Source of the DNA: Lojkania enalia
Taxonomy: Eukaryota; Ascomycota; Dothideomycetes; Pleosporales
DNA: 64,000 nt
Direction: 5' to 3'
Assembly: GCA_010094045.1 (NCBI GenBank)
Contig: ML986794.1
Coordinates: 1-64,000 of the forward strand
Shown: one piece after another, positions 37,901-51,000 of the stretch
How the letters are laid out: every line of letters starts with the position of its first letter
Numbering within the stretch: position 1 is the first letter of the stretch
Translations under genes and position numbers: made by a program
Notes under the pieces: generated by a model
What the model was told of the DNA's origin: nothing
Databases searched by the model: none
Seen by the model: only the letters and a program-made list of their open reading frames with translations

Positions 37901-38144
37901 TAAGTTATATTCTAGCTTCTTTCTAAATTAATTCTATAGTTATTAGTTATAGTATAATACTATAAAGTATAATTATCGCGATTTTAGTAAAGTCTTAATA
38001 TTATAATTAGCTCGCTTAGGTAATTAGCTTACTTATACTATACGTTACTAGTTAGAAGTATAATACTAGATTTTAAGGTTATTCTATATATATTATTACC
38101 TTTTTTATCTCTATTTTTAATCCTCTATAGAACTTTACTATTAT

Positions 38145-38149
38145 ATTAT
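38145..38149. repeat. Target site duplication of element F (left)
   Basis: ATTAT, repeated at 43652-43656 after the right LTR. Confidence 0.88.
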
Positions 38150-38351
38150 TAAGAAGGTTTAAGAATATAATAGAATTAGATATAATAAGAATCTATTATT
38201 ATTAAAGCTAGAGAAAGAGAAGAGAAGGTATACGATAGTAAGATATATATTATTTACTTACTTTAGTCTAGACAGGTATAGAGTTGTATAAAGGTAACTA
38301 CTATTATAGTATCGCAGGAATAGGACTAAACTATAAGCTAGGACCTTTATA
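38150..38351 (-). repeat. Element F 3' LTR
   Basis: This 202-bp LTR starts TAAGAAGG and ends ACCTTTATA on the plus strand. It matches 43450-43651, 44182-44383 and 62609-62810. Confidence 0.92.
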
Positions 38352-41300
38352 ATATTCCCTTCCTTCTCCTCTTCTTCTTCTAGTACTAAGTTATATAGAT
38401 AAGTAGTTCTTTAGTAAAATTCCGCCCTGTATCCTATTTAAATTCTCCTAGAGCGATTATATCTTTATAGTTGCTTTAGTTATTCTATAAAAGTATAGTA
38501 TAACTAGTCTATTTATAAAAGAACTACTATTTTAGGCTACTTCTTCTTTTACTAATTACTCGTACGTTTTAGATTTTCTCAAGCTCTTATTTATCTTTAT
38601 TTCTAATACTAATTAGCGCTGGTTAATAGTCGTCCTATATTTAACTTAATAACGGGTCTTAAGTAATAGGGCGAAGTAGCATTATATAAAAGATATTATA
38701 AATTTCTAATAGGGTATTTAGTTAGTATATATTTCGTCTAATAGTCTTAATAACTATATTATTAATAGAGTTTATAGAGCTTCTTTTTCCTTATAGGGTC
38801 TATCTTAATATTACGTATATTAAACTAAACTTTATCCCCTAATTAGTATTATAATATAGGATCCCTTATATAATTGTAAATTTCTTACTACTACTATTAT
38901 ATATAGACTATTATTACTTATATAAATTCGACGTAGTTTTTTAGTTTACTAATAATCTATTTTACTACGAAAATAGGGTCTCTAAACTACTCTATTAGTA
39001 GCTTCTCTTCTAGTTATATAGATTCTCCTAAGTTCGGGTAATAGCTATAAGTAAGAAAGAATAGGCTGACTCTTATAGAGGAAGCGTCCCTAGTACTAAT
39101 AGTAATCTAAGCTAATAATAGCTATAGATTCTAGTTATTCTAGTAATAATTATAATAGTAGTAGAGAAGCTCTTTAAATAGCTGGTTTATACGCTTTATA
39201 CTTCCGTCAGTCTCTAGATAGTATACTATTAATAGCCTTTACTTAATCTTAAGAATTTAGTAGACGCGTACCTATATATCTTATATAAACTACTCTCCTC
39301 TATTAGAGACTATTATTTATAGGAGCCTGTAATATACTATAAAATACTTAATAAACTTATTAGCTAATATTTAACTCTTAAAGTTTAGGACGGTAATAAA
39401 GAGTACTCCTTTACTTAAACGGTCTATAATAATAAAAATATACTTATTACTATATATAGTTCTTAGTAAGTTTATAATATAGTCTATTAAAATTTCTAAC
39501 TATACCCTTTTAGGGACTAGAAAAGAATATAGCAGGCCTTTTTTTCTAGAACGTTAAATTATATTCCTATTATAAGAGTAGTAATTTTATATAAAGTATT
39601 TAATATCCGCTACTATTTTAGGCTAAAAGTAGCGCTGTAATATTAACCCAATTATAATATTCTTACTAGAGTAGCTAGTTAAGTAAGAGTTATAAATCTC
39701 TTAGATTAGCTTTATATAAAATAACTCGCTCTTAGGAACTTAAACACGTTCTCTCTATATTAATCTATCTCCTAGAACTAAAAGGTTAAATAGGCTAATC
39801 CTAAGATAATAGAGGATTTCTAGAAGTATTCTCTCCCCTACTTTAGTAGTATAGAGAAGTATAGTATACGTCTTATCTTTTTCTTAGATATCTTACTATA
39901 AGGTTTCTATTAGTATTTACTACTTCTCGTACGATATCTTAGTTATAAACTCCCCTTTATTTATAGATTCCTCCCCTAATATAGAGTCTTTTAAAGTAAC
40001 CACCTCTATCTAATTATTAGGAGTATCTTTAGCACGCTAGTTTCTAGTTTATATAGGGGCTATATAAACCCTATCCTTAAAATCGGACGGTCTAAAGAGT
40101 TAGCTAATCTTTTTCTAAATCTGCTTATTATTAGCTTCTTTTAAGAGATCCTAATTGTAATATAAGAGAGTATTAACTAGAATATTAAGCTTACCCGGCT
40201 TATATTTAAACTGAAAGTTAAACTAGATAAGAAATACTATCTATCTTACCTAATACTTAGAAAACTTCTATACTTTAGTAAAGTATTTTAGGTTGTAGTA
40301 ATCTATATAAACTATAAAGTATATAAGTAGTTTTAAAAACTCCTCCTATTTTTTAAGGTATTATATAACTGCTAGTAATTCTTTATTATAAATTAGGTAG
40401 TTATACTTTATAAAAAGTATTCGTTTTAATATAAAAATAATAGATTATAGAACTCTTTCATCGTTATATTATAGAAATATACCTCTAGTATACTAGCTAG
40501 AAGTATTATACTCTAAAATCGTTTCCCTTTTAGAATTATACTAGACTAATATTAGTACTTATATAAAGTATTGCTTTAAGTAATTAAAAGTAGTAAGTAC
40601 CCGATTATTAAGTTAAAACTATTTCTTCTCTTATTCCTTTTAGATAAGAACTATTAGTAAAGTAACTACTTTAGAAAATTCTTTAATAAACTAGTAGTAG
40701 AAGTTTATAAAGTCTAAAAAGCTCTATATACCGCGAACTAATATAAGTACTTTCTAGTTCTAGATTATCTTAACTTTCTATAGGTCTATTTAGATACCTT
40801 TTTCTATATCAATAATAAAGCTAAGATATTTTATTATATAGACCTTAAATTCGCACTTATTAATATTAAGTTAGAAGCTAGTATCTATTAACTTTTAAAA
40901 GATTATTTTAACGTAGTACTAATAGTTTTATAAGAAGCTGTCTGTATATATAAGAATATTATCTAAGTATACCGAGATAAAGTCGTCTAAATACTTCTAG
41001 ATTATATAATTAATATACTATTAGAAAGTACTTAAAATATTTATAAGACTAAAGGGTATAAATAGCTACTTATATAAATTATAGTAGGTTGTAAATACTA
41101 TCTTCTACTCGTCTTCTTCTTTAATTCGGATCTTATTAAATATAGTAATAATATTAAGTTTTATAAACTATTTAGCTTAACTAATTTAATTTAGCGTTTC
41201 TTAGATTAGAAGTAGAAAGTAGTAGTCTTTTTATATAATAGCGTTTAAGGCGTAGTAGTTAATATAGAAGTAGAAGTTACCTCCTAGTTTTCGTACGAAC

Positions 41301-43449
41301 AGGACTAATACTATAGCTAAGAAGTTGCTAACCCAAATAAATCTTTTATTAAGAAGCTCTATTAGAGTCTTCTAAAGGATAAGAAGTATCTCTTATAATA
41401 TTCTATATAAAGGACCTGAGGGGATTCTTAGAGGGCTTTTATCTTTCTCTTCCAACTCGATTATATAGTCTACTTCTAGTCTTAAAGGTAGTAGCTTATT
41501 AGCTTTCTATTAATTAAAGGTATAGAGCTACTATATATATTCCTTAGAGAGTTTTATATAAGAGTCTATTTTTAGCTTATTTTCTAGAGCCTTCTAAATA
41601 TTAGCTATACTAATAGTAAAGATACAGGGTAGCTTAGTAAGAAAATTTTACAAGCATCTCCTATAACATTTTACTATAGTAGAGAAAGTATATACTAAGA
41701 CTTAGGTAATATTAGCTATATATTACTACTTTTAAAGCTTCTAGTTTTATATAATTACCCCCGTTCTATAAATATATAGGATTTCTATTTTTAGGTTAAT
41801 AATTACGTCCTTATTTTACCTCTATAAGCGTCCTAAGATTATACTATAATCTCCTTCTATCCTTAGGATTATGTAAGTAAATACCCGACCTAGACCTACC
41901 TAACTCTTACCTATATCTAGTAAGTCGATAATAGCTACCTCTTTAATAATTCTAGCTAAGAAGTTGCTAAATAATAAAGCTGTTAATAGTATTAGAAGGC
42001 GGAAGTATTCTAGTCCAGCCTTTCGTAAAATCCTTTTCTCGACTATTATATATAAGTTATAACTATTATCTATTAAGATAAGAAGGCTAAAAGTATTATT
42101 AAGTAGTACGGGGGCTATAAATAGAACGCTAGTTATCTAAAATCGATTAAATTTATCTAGTATTTACTTATTCGCCTACTCTTTTTATAGCTTTAAGCGC
42201 CGACTTCTATTTAGAGTAATATTTTTCCCGTCCTATCAGCTTAAGCTATATCTCTATATTCCTTATTATATTAAATAGGCTCTAGCGGTATTATATAAGT
42301 CTAATTAAACTATATACTACTCCTAGGCGGAGTATAGTAGCAGCTTTAAGTAAAGTAACTCTTATTTCTATAGGTAAAATAAATATTCTATTATTTTTAA
42401 GCCTTTAACTCTTTCTTAGTAATATTCCTTATCTTCTCTAGTAACTAAGGCCTTATATCTAAGCGCTATACGAGTTTACAATTAGCTATTAACGTCTAGT
42501 CTATAGTATTATTAATAGTAGCTAATAGTTATAGTTGCGGGAGTAGCATAAATAGCTATCTCTAGCTGTCCCTTATTTAACTAGTCTTCCCCCTACCAAA
42601 GAATTATATAAAAGTACTATTAAGTTTAGCTGCTTTAAAATGGTTATTAAAAATATAAAGTTTCTATATAAAGGTTATATATAATATAAAATCTTTCTTA
42701 CTAATACTGCTAATTATTAATTAGTAGAGCTTAAGATAAATCTTCTCTTCTAGATCTTATATCTTAATTTAGTCTAGATAAAAGTTGTATAATACTTCTA
42801 TAGAGAGATAATTATATTTAATTAGAAACTTAATAAAGATTTTATTACCTTATCTTAGGGTTTTAAACTCTATTCTAGCTTATTTCTAATAGTAGGGGTT
42901 ATTATATTATATATCTATAATTGTCTAGAATTTATTATAGATAAGAGTACCTATAGTAATATATTTTTTGTACGACTAAAAGTATATTCTAATATTATTC
43001 TTATAAAATAATATTATATAGGCTGCTACTATCGTATCTATTAAGCCTATAGATAAACCGTTAATACGGATCTTAGTCTTTATACTACTTTTCTAAATAG
43101 AGTACGTTTTATAGTCTCTTTAAAACTTGTTTAACTTATTAAGTATAGCTTTTATATAAATAGGCTTAGTAGTTGTTAATAGTATAGTTAGCGAGACGCT
43201 CTCTTTAGGAGCCGAATACTTATTTAGTTACTCCTTAAGCTTCTAATAAAAGCTTATTCTTTTAAGTTACTATTACTACTTTTCTTTCTCTAGATATTCC
43301 AGTCTAGCTGCTATTTCAGCGAACTATCTCTATATAGTTACTATATTAAATCCTTATTCTACTAGTCTGTTTTAATCTATAACTTTATATAGTAGTAGGT
43401 CTACTTAATAGTTAAGATAGAATCTAGTATAGTATAAGCTTTAATAAAT
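38352..43449 (-). pseudogene. Element F gag and pol, RIP-disrupted
   Basis: Minus-strand translation gives integrase (about 38900-39700), RNase H (about 40100-40560) and reverse transcriptase (about 40560-41480). The RT shows KSPLRIPSGPLYR at its start, NKRFIWVSN and FVRKLGG in the middle, and YLDNILIY at 40947-40973, where YLDDILIY is expected. The protease and gag region (about 41700-43400) is only poorly readable. Stops are TAA, TAG and TGA at RIP sites. The RT resembles the Tf2/skippy-like group of fungal gypsy elements; a chromodomain was not identified. Confidence 0.82.
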
Positions 43450-43651
43450 TAAGAAGGTCTGAGGATATAATAGAATCAGATATAATAAGAATCTATTATT
43501 ATTAAAGCTAGAGAAAGAGAAGAGAAGGTATATAGTAGTAAGATATATATTATTTACTTACTTTAGTCCAGGTAAGTATAGGGTTATATAAGGGTAACTA
43601 CTATTATAGTATTATAGGAATAGGATTAAACTATAAGCCGGGACTTTTACA
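43450..43651 (-). repeat. Element F 5' LTR
   Basis: This 202-bp LTR ends TTTTACA, keeping the canonical CA that RIP has changed to TA in the other copies. Confidence 0.92.
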
Positions 43652-43656
43652 ATTAT
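43652..43656. repeat. Target site duplication of element F (right)
   Basis: ATTAT, as at 38145-38149. Confidence 0.88.
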
Positions 43657-44176
43657 AGTTATCCTATATAACTTTATTTAAAAGCTGTTAAAAACTTAAT
43701 ATATATAAAGTAATAGATTCTAGTTAAACTAGATTATAGAATCTATCTTCTACTATTTATACTTTATTAATATCTCCGAACGCTAGTTTAAGTTTCTATT
43801 AGAAGTATATTAGACTTATAAATATTACTTTAATTTTACTTTTCTAATATTCTTCTATATAGTTCTTAAAATTTATTAGAAAGAACTAGAAATAGTTAAA
43901 AGGTTTACCTATTAAGTAGACTCTTATAAATAGTACTTTCTTATTCTTATACTAGATAATATCTAGATTAGTATTAATATAGATTCTTACTACTACTAAA
44001 AATTCTTTAAATTTAAACCTAGTTCTATTAAACTTATTAAGTAGTATTAACTTAGTTTATTACTAATAATATATTATTAGTAGTATTTTTTTAATTTATT
44101 TAAGTTTTTAGATAATTCTTATAAGTTCTATTTCTTACTTACTATTAACTATTCTTTATATTCCTTTAAGACTTTT
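43657..44176 (-). pseudogene. Element E gag segment between F and G
   Basis: This roughly 520-bp piece of E aligns with element B from about 17060 to 17590 and is the host sequence separating the F and G insertions. Confidence 0.85.
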
Positions 44177-44181
44177 AAAAA
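44177..44181. repeat. Target site duplication of element G (left)
   Basis: AAAAA, repeated at 62811-62815. The run is low-complexity but sits exactly at both LTR edges. Confidence 0.75.
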
Positions 44182-44383
44182 TAAGAAGGTCTGAGGATAT
44201 AATAGGATCTGATATAATAAGAATCTATTATTATTAAAGCTAGAAAAAGAGAAGAGAAGATATATAGTAGTAAGATATATATTATTTACTTACTTTAGTC
44301 TAGGCAGGTGCAGAGTCGCATAAAAGCAACTACTATTATAGTATCGCAAGAACGGGACCGAGCTATAGGCTAGGACCTTTATA
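44182..44383 (-). repeat. Element G 3' LTR
   Basis: 202 bp, same family as the F LTRs; next to it lies a C/T-rich stretch (about 44390-44412) that is the polypurine tract of the minus strand. Confidence 0.92.
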
Positions 44384-47300
44384 ATATTCTCCTCCTCCTC
44401 CTCCTCTTCTTCTAATATTAAGTTGTATAGACAAGTAGTTCTTTAGTAAAGTTTCGCCCTATATCCTATTTAAATTCTTCTAGAGTAATTATATTTTTAT
44501 AGTTATCCTAGTCGTTCTATAAAAGTATAGTATAACTAGTCTATTTATAAAGGAACTACTATTTTAGACTACTTCTCCTCTTACTAATTACTTATACGTT
44601 TTAAATTTTCTTAAGCTTCTATTTATCTTTATTTCTAACGCTGATTAGCGCTAGTTAATAGTTATCTTATATTTAACTTAGTAATAAGTCTTAAGTAATA
44701 GAGCGAAGTAGTATTATATAGAAGATATTATAAATTTCTAATAGGGTGTTTAGTTAGTATATATTTTATCTAACAGTCTTATTAACTATATATTATTAAT
44801 AGAGCTTATAGAGCTTCTTTTTCCTTATAGAGTCTATCTTAATATTATATATGTTAAGCTAAACTTTATCCCCTAATTAGTATTATAGTATAAGATCCCT
44901 TATATAATTATAAATTTCTTACTACTACTATTATATATAAACTATTATTACTTACGCGAATTCGATATAGTCTTTTAGTTTACTAATAATCTATTTTACT
45001 GCGTAAATAGAGTCTCTAGACTACTCTATTAGTAGCTCCTCTTTTAGTTATATAAACTCTCCTAAGTTTAGGTAATAGCTATAAATAAGAAAGAATAGGC
45101 TAACTTTTATAGAAGAAGTATCCCTAGTACTAATAGTAATTTAAGCTAGTAGTAGTTATAGATTCTAGTTATTCTAGTAGTAGTTATAATAGTAGTAGAG
45201 AAGCTCTTTAAGTAGCTGGTTTATACGCTTTATACTTCTATTAGTTTCTAGATAGTATACTATTAATAGCCTTTATTTAATCTTAAGAATTCGGTAGACG
45301 CGTACTTATATACCTTATATAAACTACTCTCCTCTATTAGAGACTATTACTTATAGAAGCTTATAATATATTATAAAATACTCGATAAACTTATTAGCTA
45401 ATATTTAACTTTTAAGGTCTAGGATAGTAATAAAAAATACTCCTTTACTTAAACGGTCTGTAATAATAAGAATATACTTATTACTATATATAGTTCTTAG
45501 TAAGTTAATAATATAGTCTATTAAAATTTCTAACTATACCCTCTTAGGGACTAGAAGAGGATATAGTAGACCTTTTTTTCTAGAACGCTAAACTGTATTT
45601 CTATTATAAGAGTAGCAATTTTATATAAAGTATTTAATATCCGCTACTATTCTAGGCTAAAAGTAGCGCTATAATATTAACCCGATTATAATATTCTTAC
45701 TAGAGTAACTAGCTAAGTAAGAGTTATAAGTCTCTTAAATTAGCTTTATATAAAATAGCTTACTCTTAGGAACCTAAACGCGTTCTCTCTATATTAATCT
45801 ATCTCCTAGAACTAAGAGGTTAGATAGACTAATTCTAAAGTAATAGAGGGTTTCTAGAAGTATTCTCTCCCCTACTTTAGTAGTATAGAGAAGTATAGTA
45901 TACGTCTTATCTTTTTCTTAGGTATCTTATTATAAAGTCTCTATTAGTATTTACTACTCTTTATATAATATCTTAATTATAGACTCCCCTTTATCTATAG
46001 ATTCCTCCCCTAATATAGAGTCTTCTAGAGTAACTACCTCTACCTAATTATTAGGAGTATCTTTAATACGCTAGTTTCTAGTTTATATAGAGGCTGTATA
46101 AACCCTATTCTTAAAATCGGATAGTCTAAAGAGTTAGCTAATCCTTTTCTAAATCTACTTATTATTAGCTTCTTTTAGGAAATCCTAATTATAATATAAG
46201 AAAATATTAGCTAGAATATTAAGCTTACCCAGCTTATATTTAAATTAGAAGTTAAACTAAGTAAGAAATACTACCTACCTTATCTAGTATTTAGAGAACT
46301 TCTATACCTTAATAAAATATTTTAGGTTATAGTAATCTATACGAATTATAAAGTATATAAATAGTTTTAAGAACTCCTCCTATTTCTTAAGGTATTATAT
46401 AACTACTAGTAATTCCTTATTATAAATTAGGTAGTTATACTCTATAAGAAGTATTTACTTTAATATAAAAGTAATAGGTTATAAAACTCCTTTATTATTA
46501 TATTATAGAAATATACTTCTAGTATACTAGTTAGAAGTATTATATTCTAGAATCGTTTCCCTTTTAGGGTTATATTAAGCTAATATTAGTATTTATATAA
46601 AGTATTACTTTAGATAATTAAAGGTAGTAAGTACCTAATTATTAAGTTAAAACTATTTCTTCTCTTATTCCCTTTAAGTAAGAGCTGTTAGTAGAGTAAC
46701 TACTTTAGAAAATTCTTTAATAAACTGGCGGTAGAAGTTTATAAAGCCTAAAAAGCTCTATATACTACAAATTAATATAAGTACTTTTTAGTCCTAGATT
46801 ACTTTAACTTTCTATAGGTCTATTTAGATACCTTTTTCCGCATTAATAATAAAGCTAAGATATTTTATTATACGGACCTTAAATTCGCACTTATTAATAT
46901 TAAGTTAGAGGCTAGTATCTATTAGCTTTTAAAGGATTACTTTAACATAGTACTAATAGTTTTATAGGAAGCTGTCTATATATATAAGAATATTATCTAA
47001 ATATACTAAGATAAAGTCGCCTAAATACTTCTAAATTATATAATTAATATACTATTAGAAGGTATCTAGAGTATTTATAAGGCTAAAAGGTATAACTAGC
47101 TATTTATATAAATTATAGTAGGTTATAAATACTATCTTCTACTCGTTTCCTTTTTTAATTCGGATCTTATTAAATATAGTAATAATATTAAGTTTTATAA
47201 ACTACTTAACTCAACTAATTTAATTTAGCGTTTCTTAGATTAGAGGTAGAGGGTAGTAGTTTTTCTATATAATAGCGTTTAGGGCGTAGTAGTTAATATA

Positions 47301-47914
47301 GAAGTAGAGGCTACCCCCTAGTTTTTATATAAATAGGACCGATGCTACAGCTAGAGAGTTGTTAACCTAAATAAATCCTTTATTAAGAAGCTCTATTAAG
47401 GTCTTTTAAAGGATAAGGAGCATTTCCTATAATATTCTATATAAAGGACCTAAGGGGATTCTTAGAAGGCTTTTATCTTTCCCTTCCAGCTCGATTATAT
47501 AGTCTACTCTTAGTCTTAAAGGCGGTAGCTTATTAGCTTTCTATTAATTAAAAGTATAGAGCTACTATATATATTCTTTAGAGAGTTTTATATAAGGGTC
47601 CGTCTTTAGCTTATTTTCTAAAGCCTTCTAAATATCAGCTATACTAATAGTAAAGATATAGGGTAGTTTAGTAAGGGAATCTTATAAGCGTCTCCTATAG
47701 TATTTTACTATAGTAGAGAAAGTATATACTAAAACTTAGGTAATATTAGTTATATGTTACTACTTTTAAAGCTCTTAATTTTATATAATTACCCCTATTC
47801 TATAAATATATAGGATTTCTATTTTTAAGTTAATAATTATATTCTTACTTTACTTTTATAAGCGTTTTAAAATTATACTATAATCTCCTTCTATTCTTAA
47901 GACTACATAAGTAA
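44384..47914 (-). pseudogene. Element G pol (integrase, RNase H, RT), RIP-disrupted
   Basis: Collinear with 38352-41884 of element F. The RT catalytic motif, reading YLDNILIY, lies near 46981-47006. The upstream protease and gag part continues at 61045 on the far side of element H. Confidence 0.82.
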
Positions 47915-47919
47915 ATACC
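47915..47919. repeat. Target site duplication of element H (left)
   Basis: ATACC, repeated at 61040-61044. Confidence 0.85.
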
Positions 47920-48045
47920 TAATATGGTTCGGCACGAAGATATAGATTAAAGAAGTATCGTATTGTTGTTCTTCTTCTCTAGTACTTAAGCTACCCTATA
48001 TAGTATCGCTGCCAAGCCTGCTAGTCAGCGGCAGGTTCCGTACTA
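47920..48045 (-). repeat. Element H 3' LTR
   Basis: 126 bp, plus-strand text TAATATGGTTCGGCACG to GGTTCCGTACTA. It differs from the other LTR by transitions only. Confidence 0.9.
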
Positions 48046-48070
48046 TTTCCACCGGCCCTCCCTTTCTCGT
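48046..48070 (-). other. Polypurine tract of element H
   Basis: On the minus strand the run GAGAAAGGGAGGGCCGG lies next to the 3' LTR, as expected for plus-strand priming. It sets the orientation of the element. Confidence 0.8.
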
Positions 48071-48076
48071 CTAGTT

Positions 48077-51000
48077 TCATCGGCGGTAGTGGTAGGAAGT
48101 TTAGCAAGAACCATTATAGAGCTCTTCAGACTCATCTATACTACTATCTAACTTATCTTCATCAGAATTTATCTCTTTATCTGAGTCCGAGCCTTCAGAT
48201 AATAGTTTAGTAGGTCCTTCCCCCGTCTGTTGCCCGCTTTCCACCTTTTTTATTTTCTTTGCTGACTTATTTAACATCGTAACAGGCTTCCTTTTTCGTA
48301 AGGTGTAATTATATATAGGAGCGGGTTGACTATTATCGCTGGGTATACTACCGGTATTAAGAAAGTTCCAAATTTCACGCGTGTCGTTGTAATAAATCTA
48401 GTTGTGGGGAGGTGTGCTAGAGCCGATGTTCTAGTAATTTAAGATCCAAAGTTTACGCTGAGCGAGACGTATATTATCGATCAGGATATTTGCAGTAATA
48501 ACAGTATTCGGGTCTACAGCGTTCGTATTATCAACTGGTCTTATTAGAAGAATAGCACGGGGATACGCTATTCTACTTAATATAGGCGGGATAAATTTCC
48601 TATTGTTAATAGTCCAGTTATTTATATTTCCTGCTTCTCAAAGGTCCTATAAGTCGAGTTAATATCTCTAGAGCTCGAAGTTTTACAGATAGCCCCGCGT
48701 TCTAAGAGTAAGGACGGTACTAACAGCGAATGCCATTTCTTTAGTCAGATTCTTCCGGTAGTATATCTATAGGTCTTGTTGTGCCTGTTCTAGCTACTAT
48801 ATGATATAGTATCGCTCAGCGTCCTCGTGGGAGCGAAGTCCGGGTAAGATTCTAACAACTTCCGTTTTCAGACTTATTTCTCTAAGCTGGGGCTTAAATA
48901 AGCTAAGGCATTCAGTATAGGGGGCTATTAGGTTAATTGTAAAGGGCGTAAATTTGTTAAAATTTTCGATATTTGGAATAGCGCGGCCTTCTTTTATCTC
49001 TTATAGGACGCTGAGAGGGAGGTTGTAGGCGGCATCCTATATGTTGTATGTGTCGTCTTTTCGTACTAAGACTTTATCGCTAGATATTAGCACTAGTACT
49101 TTTTAGATAGCGCTATAGAATAGTTCTAGGTCGTATTTAAACTAAAGACAGACTTGTAGCTTATAGTTAGCAAAAGTAAGGAATTATTAGTAGGTAATCT
49201 CTACTGCGGCCATACTTAGGTCGGCGTATCGCCTAACATTAGTAATATCCGTACCAACAAAGGTCAGGCGAGTAGTAGCAGCTGGGTCTTTGATTATATT
49301 ATAGTAGAAGTCTACTAACAGGATTTCTCTAAACTTTTATACTAGGATGTCTACTGCGAAGATACTGTTAGGCGTATTAATATCGAATTTATTTAGATTA
49401 TAATTTTCATTTATAGCGGTAAGTTTTACTAGAAATACGCAGTTAATAGATTAGGAGACTTTAGGGTTCTATTTACCTAGGTCGCGGAAAAGGCTGTTAA
49501 GTAGAACTCCTTCGTAATAGTCGGTAATGTCCGAGGGTAATAAGTAATCAGTTTTAATGTTGAAGCCTACTAGGTACCCATCCTTTTATATATAGACGAC
49601 CAAGTTAATAATAGCTTCTACAGCTCCTTTTAATTTCTTATATTTTGTTGCAATAGAGGGGAAATATAAAAGAAAATATTTATAATAGAATATTGTAAGG
49701 ATATCTTTTCCTTTTTATATCGAGGGCTTAGTATACTTACTTAACCTGTAGTTCTAGTAAATTGGTTTTCGAGTATTTGGCTTTATTAGTATATTCTTAT
49801 CAGGTAGCGAGAGTAAAGCTGATATTGCCGGATCGTAGGGGATTATCTCATTATCTTCACAGCCATCCAGGTCGGCTGCTAGTTATATAGAGTTGACTAG
49901 AATATCGCTAAATAAAAGTGCGGCGGACTCTTTCTTCTTTATAAATAACCTAAGGCCTTTCTATACTTCTTCTATAGTTTAAGACGGTAATAGTTTCCGC
50001 CAGCATTTTCCTTTCTACTATTAGAATCCCTTAAGCGCGATACCGTTAATATTGTTAAATTTCTAATCTTCGCCTAAGTAGTTAATAGCAACGCCTTATA
50101 GGTTGCAAATATTTCCGTTCTAATTGACTATCCAGCCAGCGTGAAGGGCGTAAATAATAGTCCCCTAGGGGCAGAGATATTTAAGGGGTTCGGACCAGTT
50201 ATTTTTCTTACACTCGGAACACCAATTAACGTCTATTAAGGCGTAGACCGTCTATCTAGTACTATGTAGCGTTCTACATTTTTTAAGGAGGTTGCTGTTA
50301 TAGTTTAAGGGTATATTAAGTTGTACGACGAGCGGCAATGCGTAAGCGAATGCGAGAAATAATATCTAGCTTTTCCATTTTTTATTTATTACGGTGTTCC
50401 TATATAGAACAATATATTTTCTAAATTTGCTACCAGCATATCAGCAGGCGTTACTGCGTGTCCTTATAGTATTATACAATCGTTTCTTAGGTTTTTCGGG
50501 ATTAGTAAGATTCTGCATCGTCCTTGTTTTTAGATAGTTTTATACCACGGAAGAAATTTCAGCGGGAATCTTAGTTTTAGTAGAAAGTAGGTTTTACGAC
50601 GATTCTGCTGTAGAAGAATCTGTAGGTGTAGTAGCGGTATATTTTAGGGTTGTTAGGGCTGTAGGGAGCCTTGAAATAATGCCGGGGAATTCTCCAGGAT
50701 CGGCGATTTCTACTATATTTTTGCGATTTTTTAGTAGTTCTATACGTTCCTTATATACTGTTAAAACGTTGGCTAGCTAGAGTCCTCCCGGCATAGCCTT
50801 GGCCTGATGTATACAGTCGTCGGAGATATTAAAGACAGATTTTTATTGCTGCGCTTCGGTTACTTTAGTAGAAAGTTTAAGAACTAAAGACTAAACTTTG
50901 TTTAGAAAATTTTGAATTAGGCGTAATACTCGATTTATATTATAATCCTAGGTAGTAAATATAGGGACCGAGTCCTTGTCTTTCGATCGCCATACAAGAC

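Larger units (their letters stand above)
34707..38045 (-). mobile_element. Element D: pogo/Fot1-like transposon with an assembly gap and false duplication
   Basis: Imperfect terminal inverted repeats of about 70 bp (left RYGTATAGTATAAGCGAGCT; the reversed right end has AAGTAAGCT in place of AAGCGAGCT) are flanked by TA on both sides (34705-34706, 38046-38047). The minus strand encodes a RIP-degraded DDE transposase; LLQLLDVDYFSL at about 35523-35577 and again at 36990-37044 is the pogo-type segment HLLQPLDVGCFS. If the exact 1,467-bp repeat offset around the N gap is collapsed, the element is 1,872 bp, the usual size for this family. Inserted into gag of element E. Confidence 0.85.
38150..43651 (-). 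mobile_element. Element F: complete Ty3/gypsy element, minus strand
   Basis: The element is 5,502 bp with two 202-bp LTRs (38150-38351, 43450-43651) and TSD ATTAT. A pyrimidine-rich stretch next to the left LTR (TATTCCCTTCCTTCTCC) is the polypurine tract read from the other strand and sets the orientation. It interrupts the gag part of element E. The internal region encodes a gag, protease, RT, RNase H, integrase series, all RIP-mutated. Its sister G lies only about 530 bp of host sequence further on. Confidence 0.93.
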
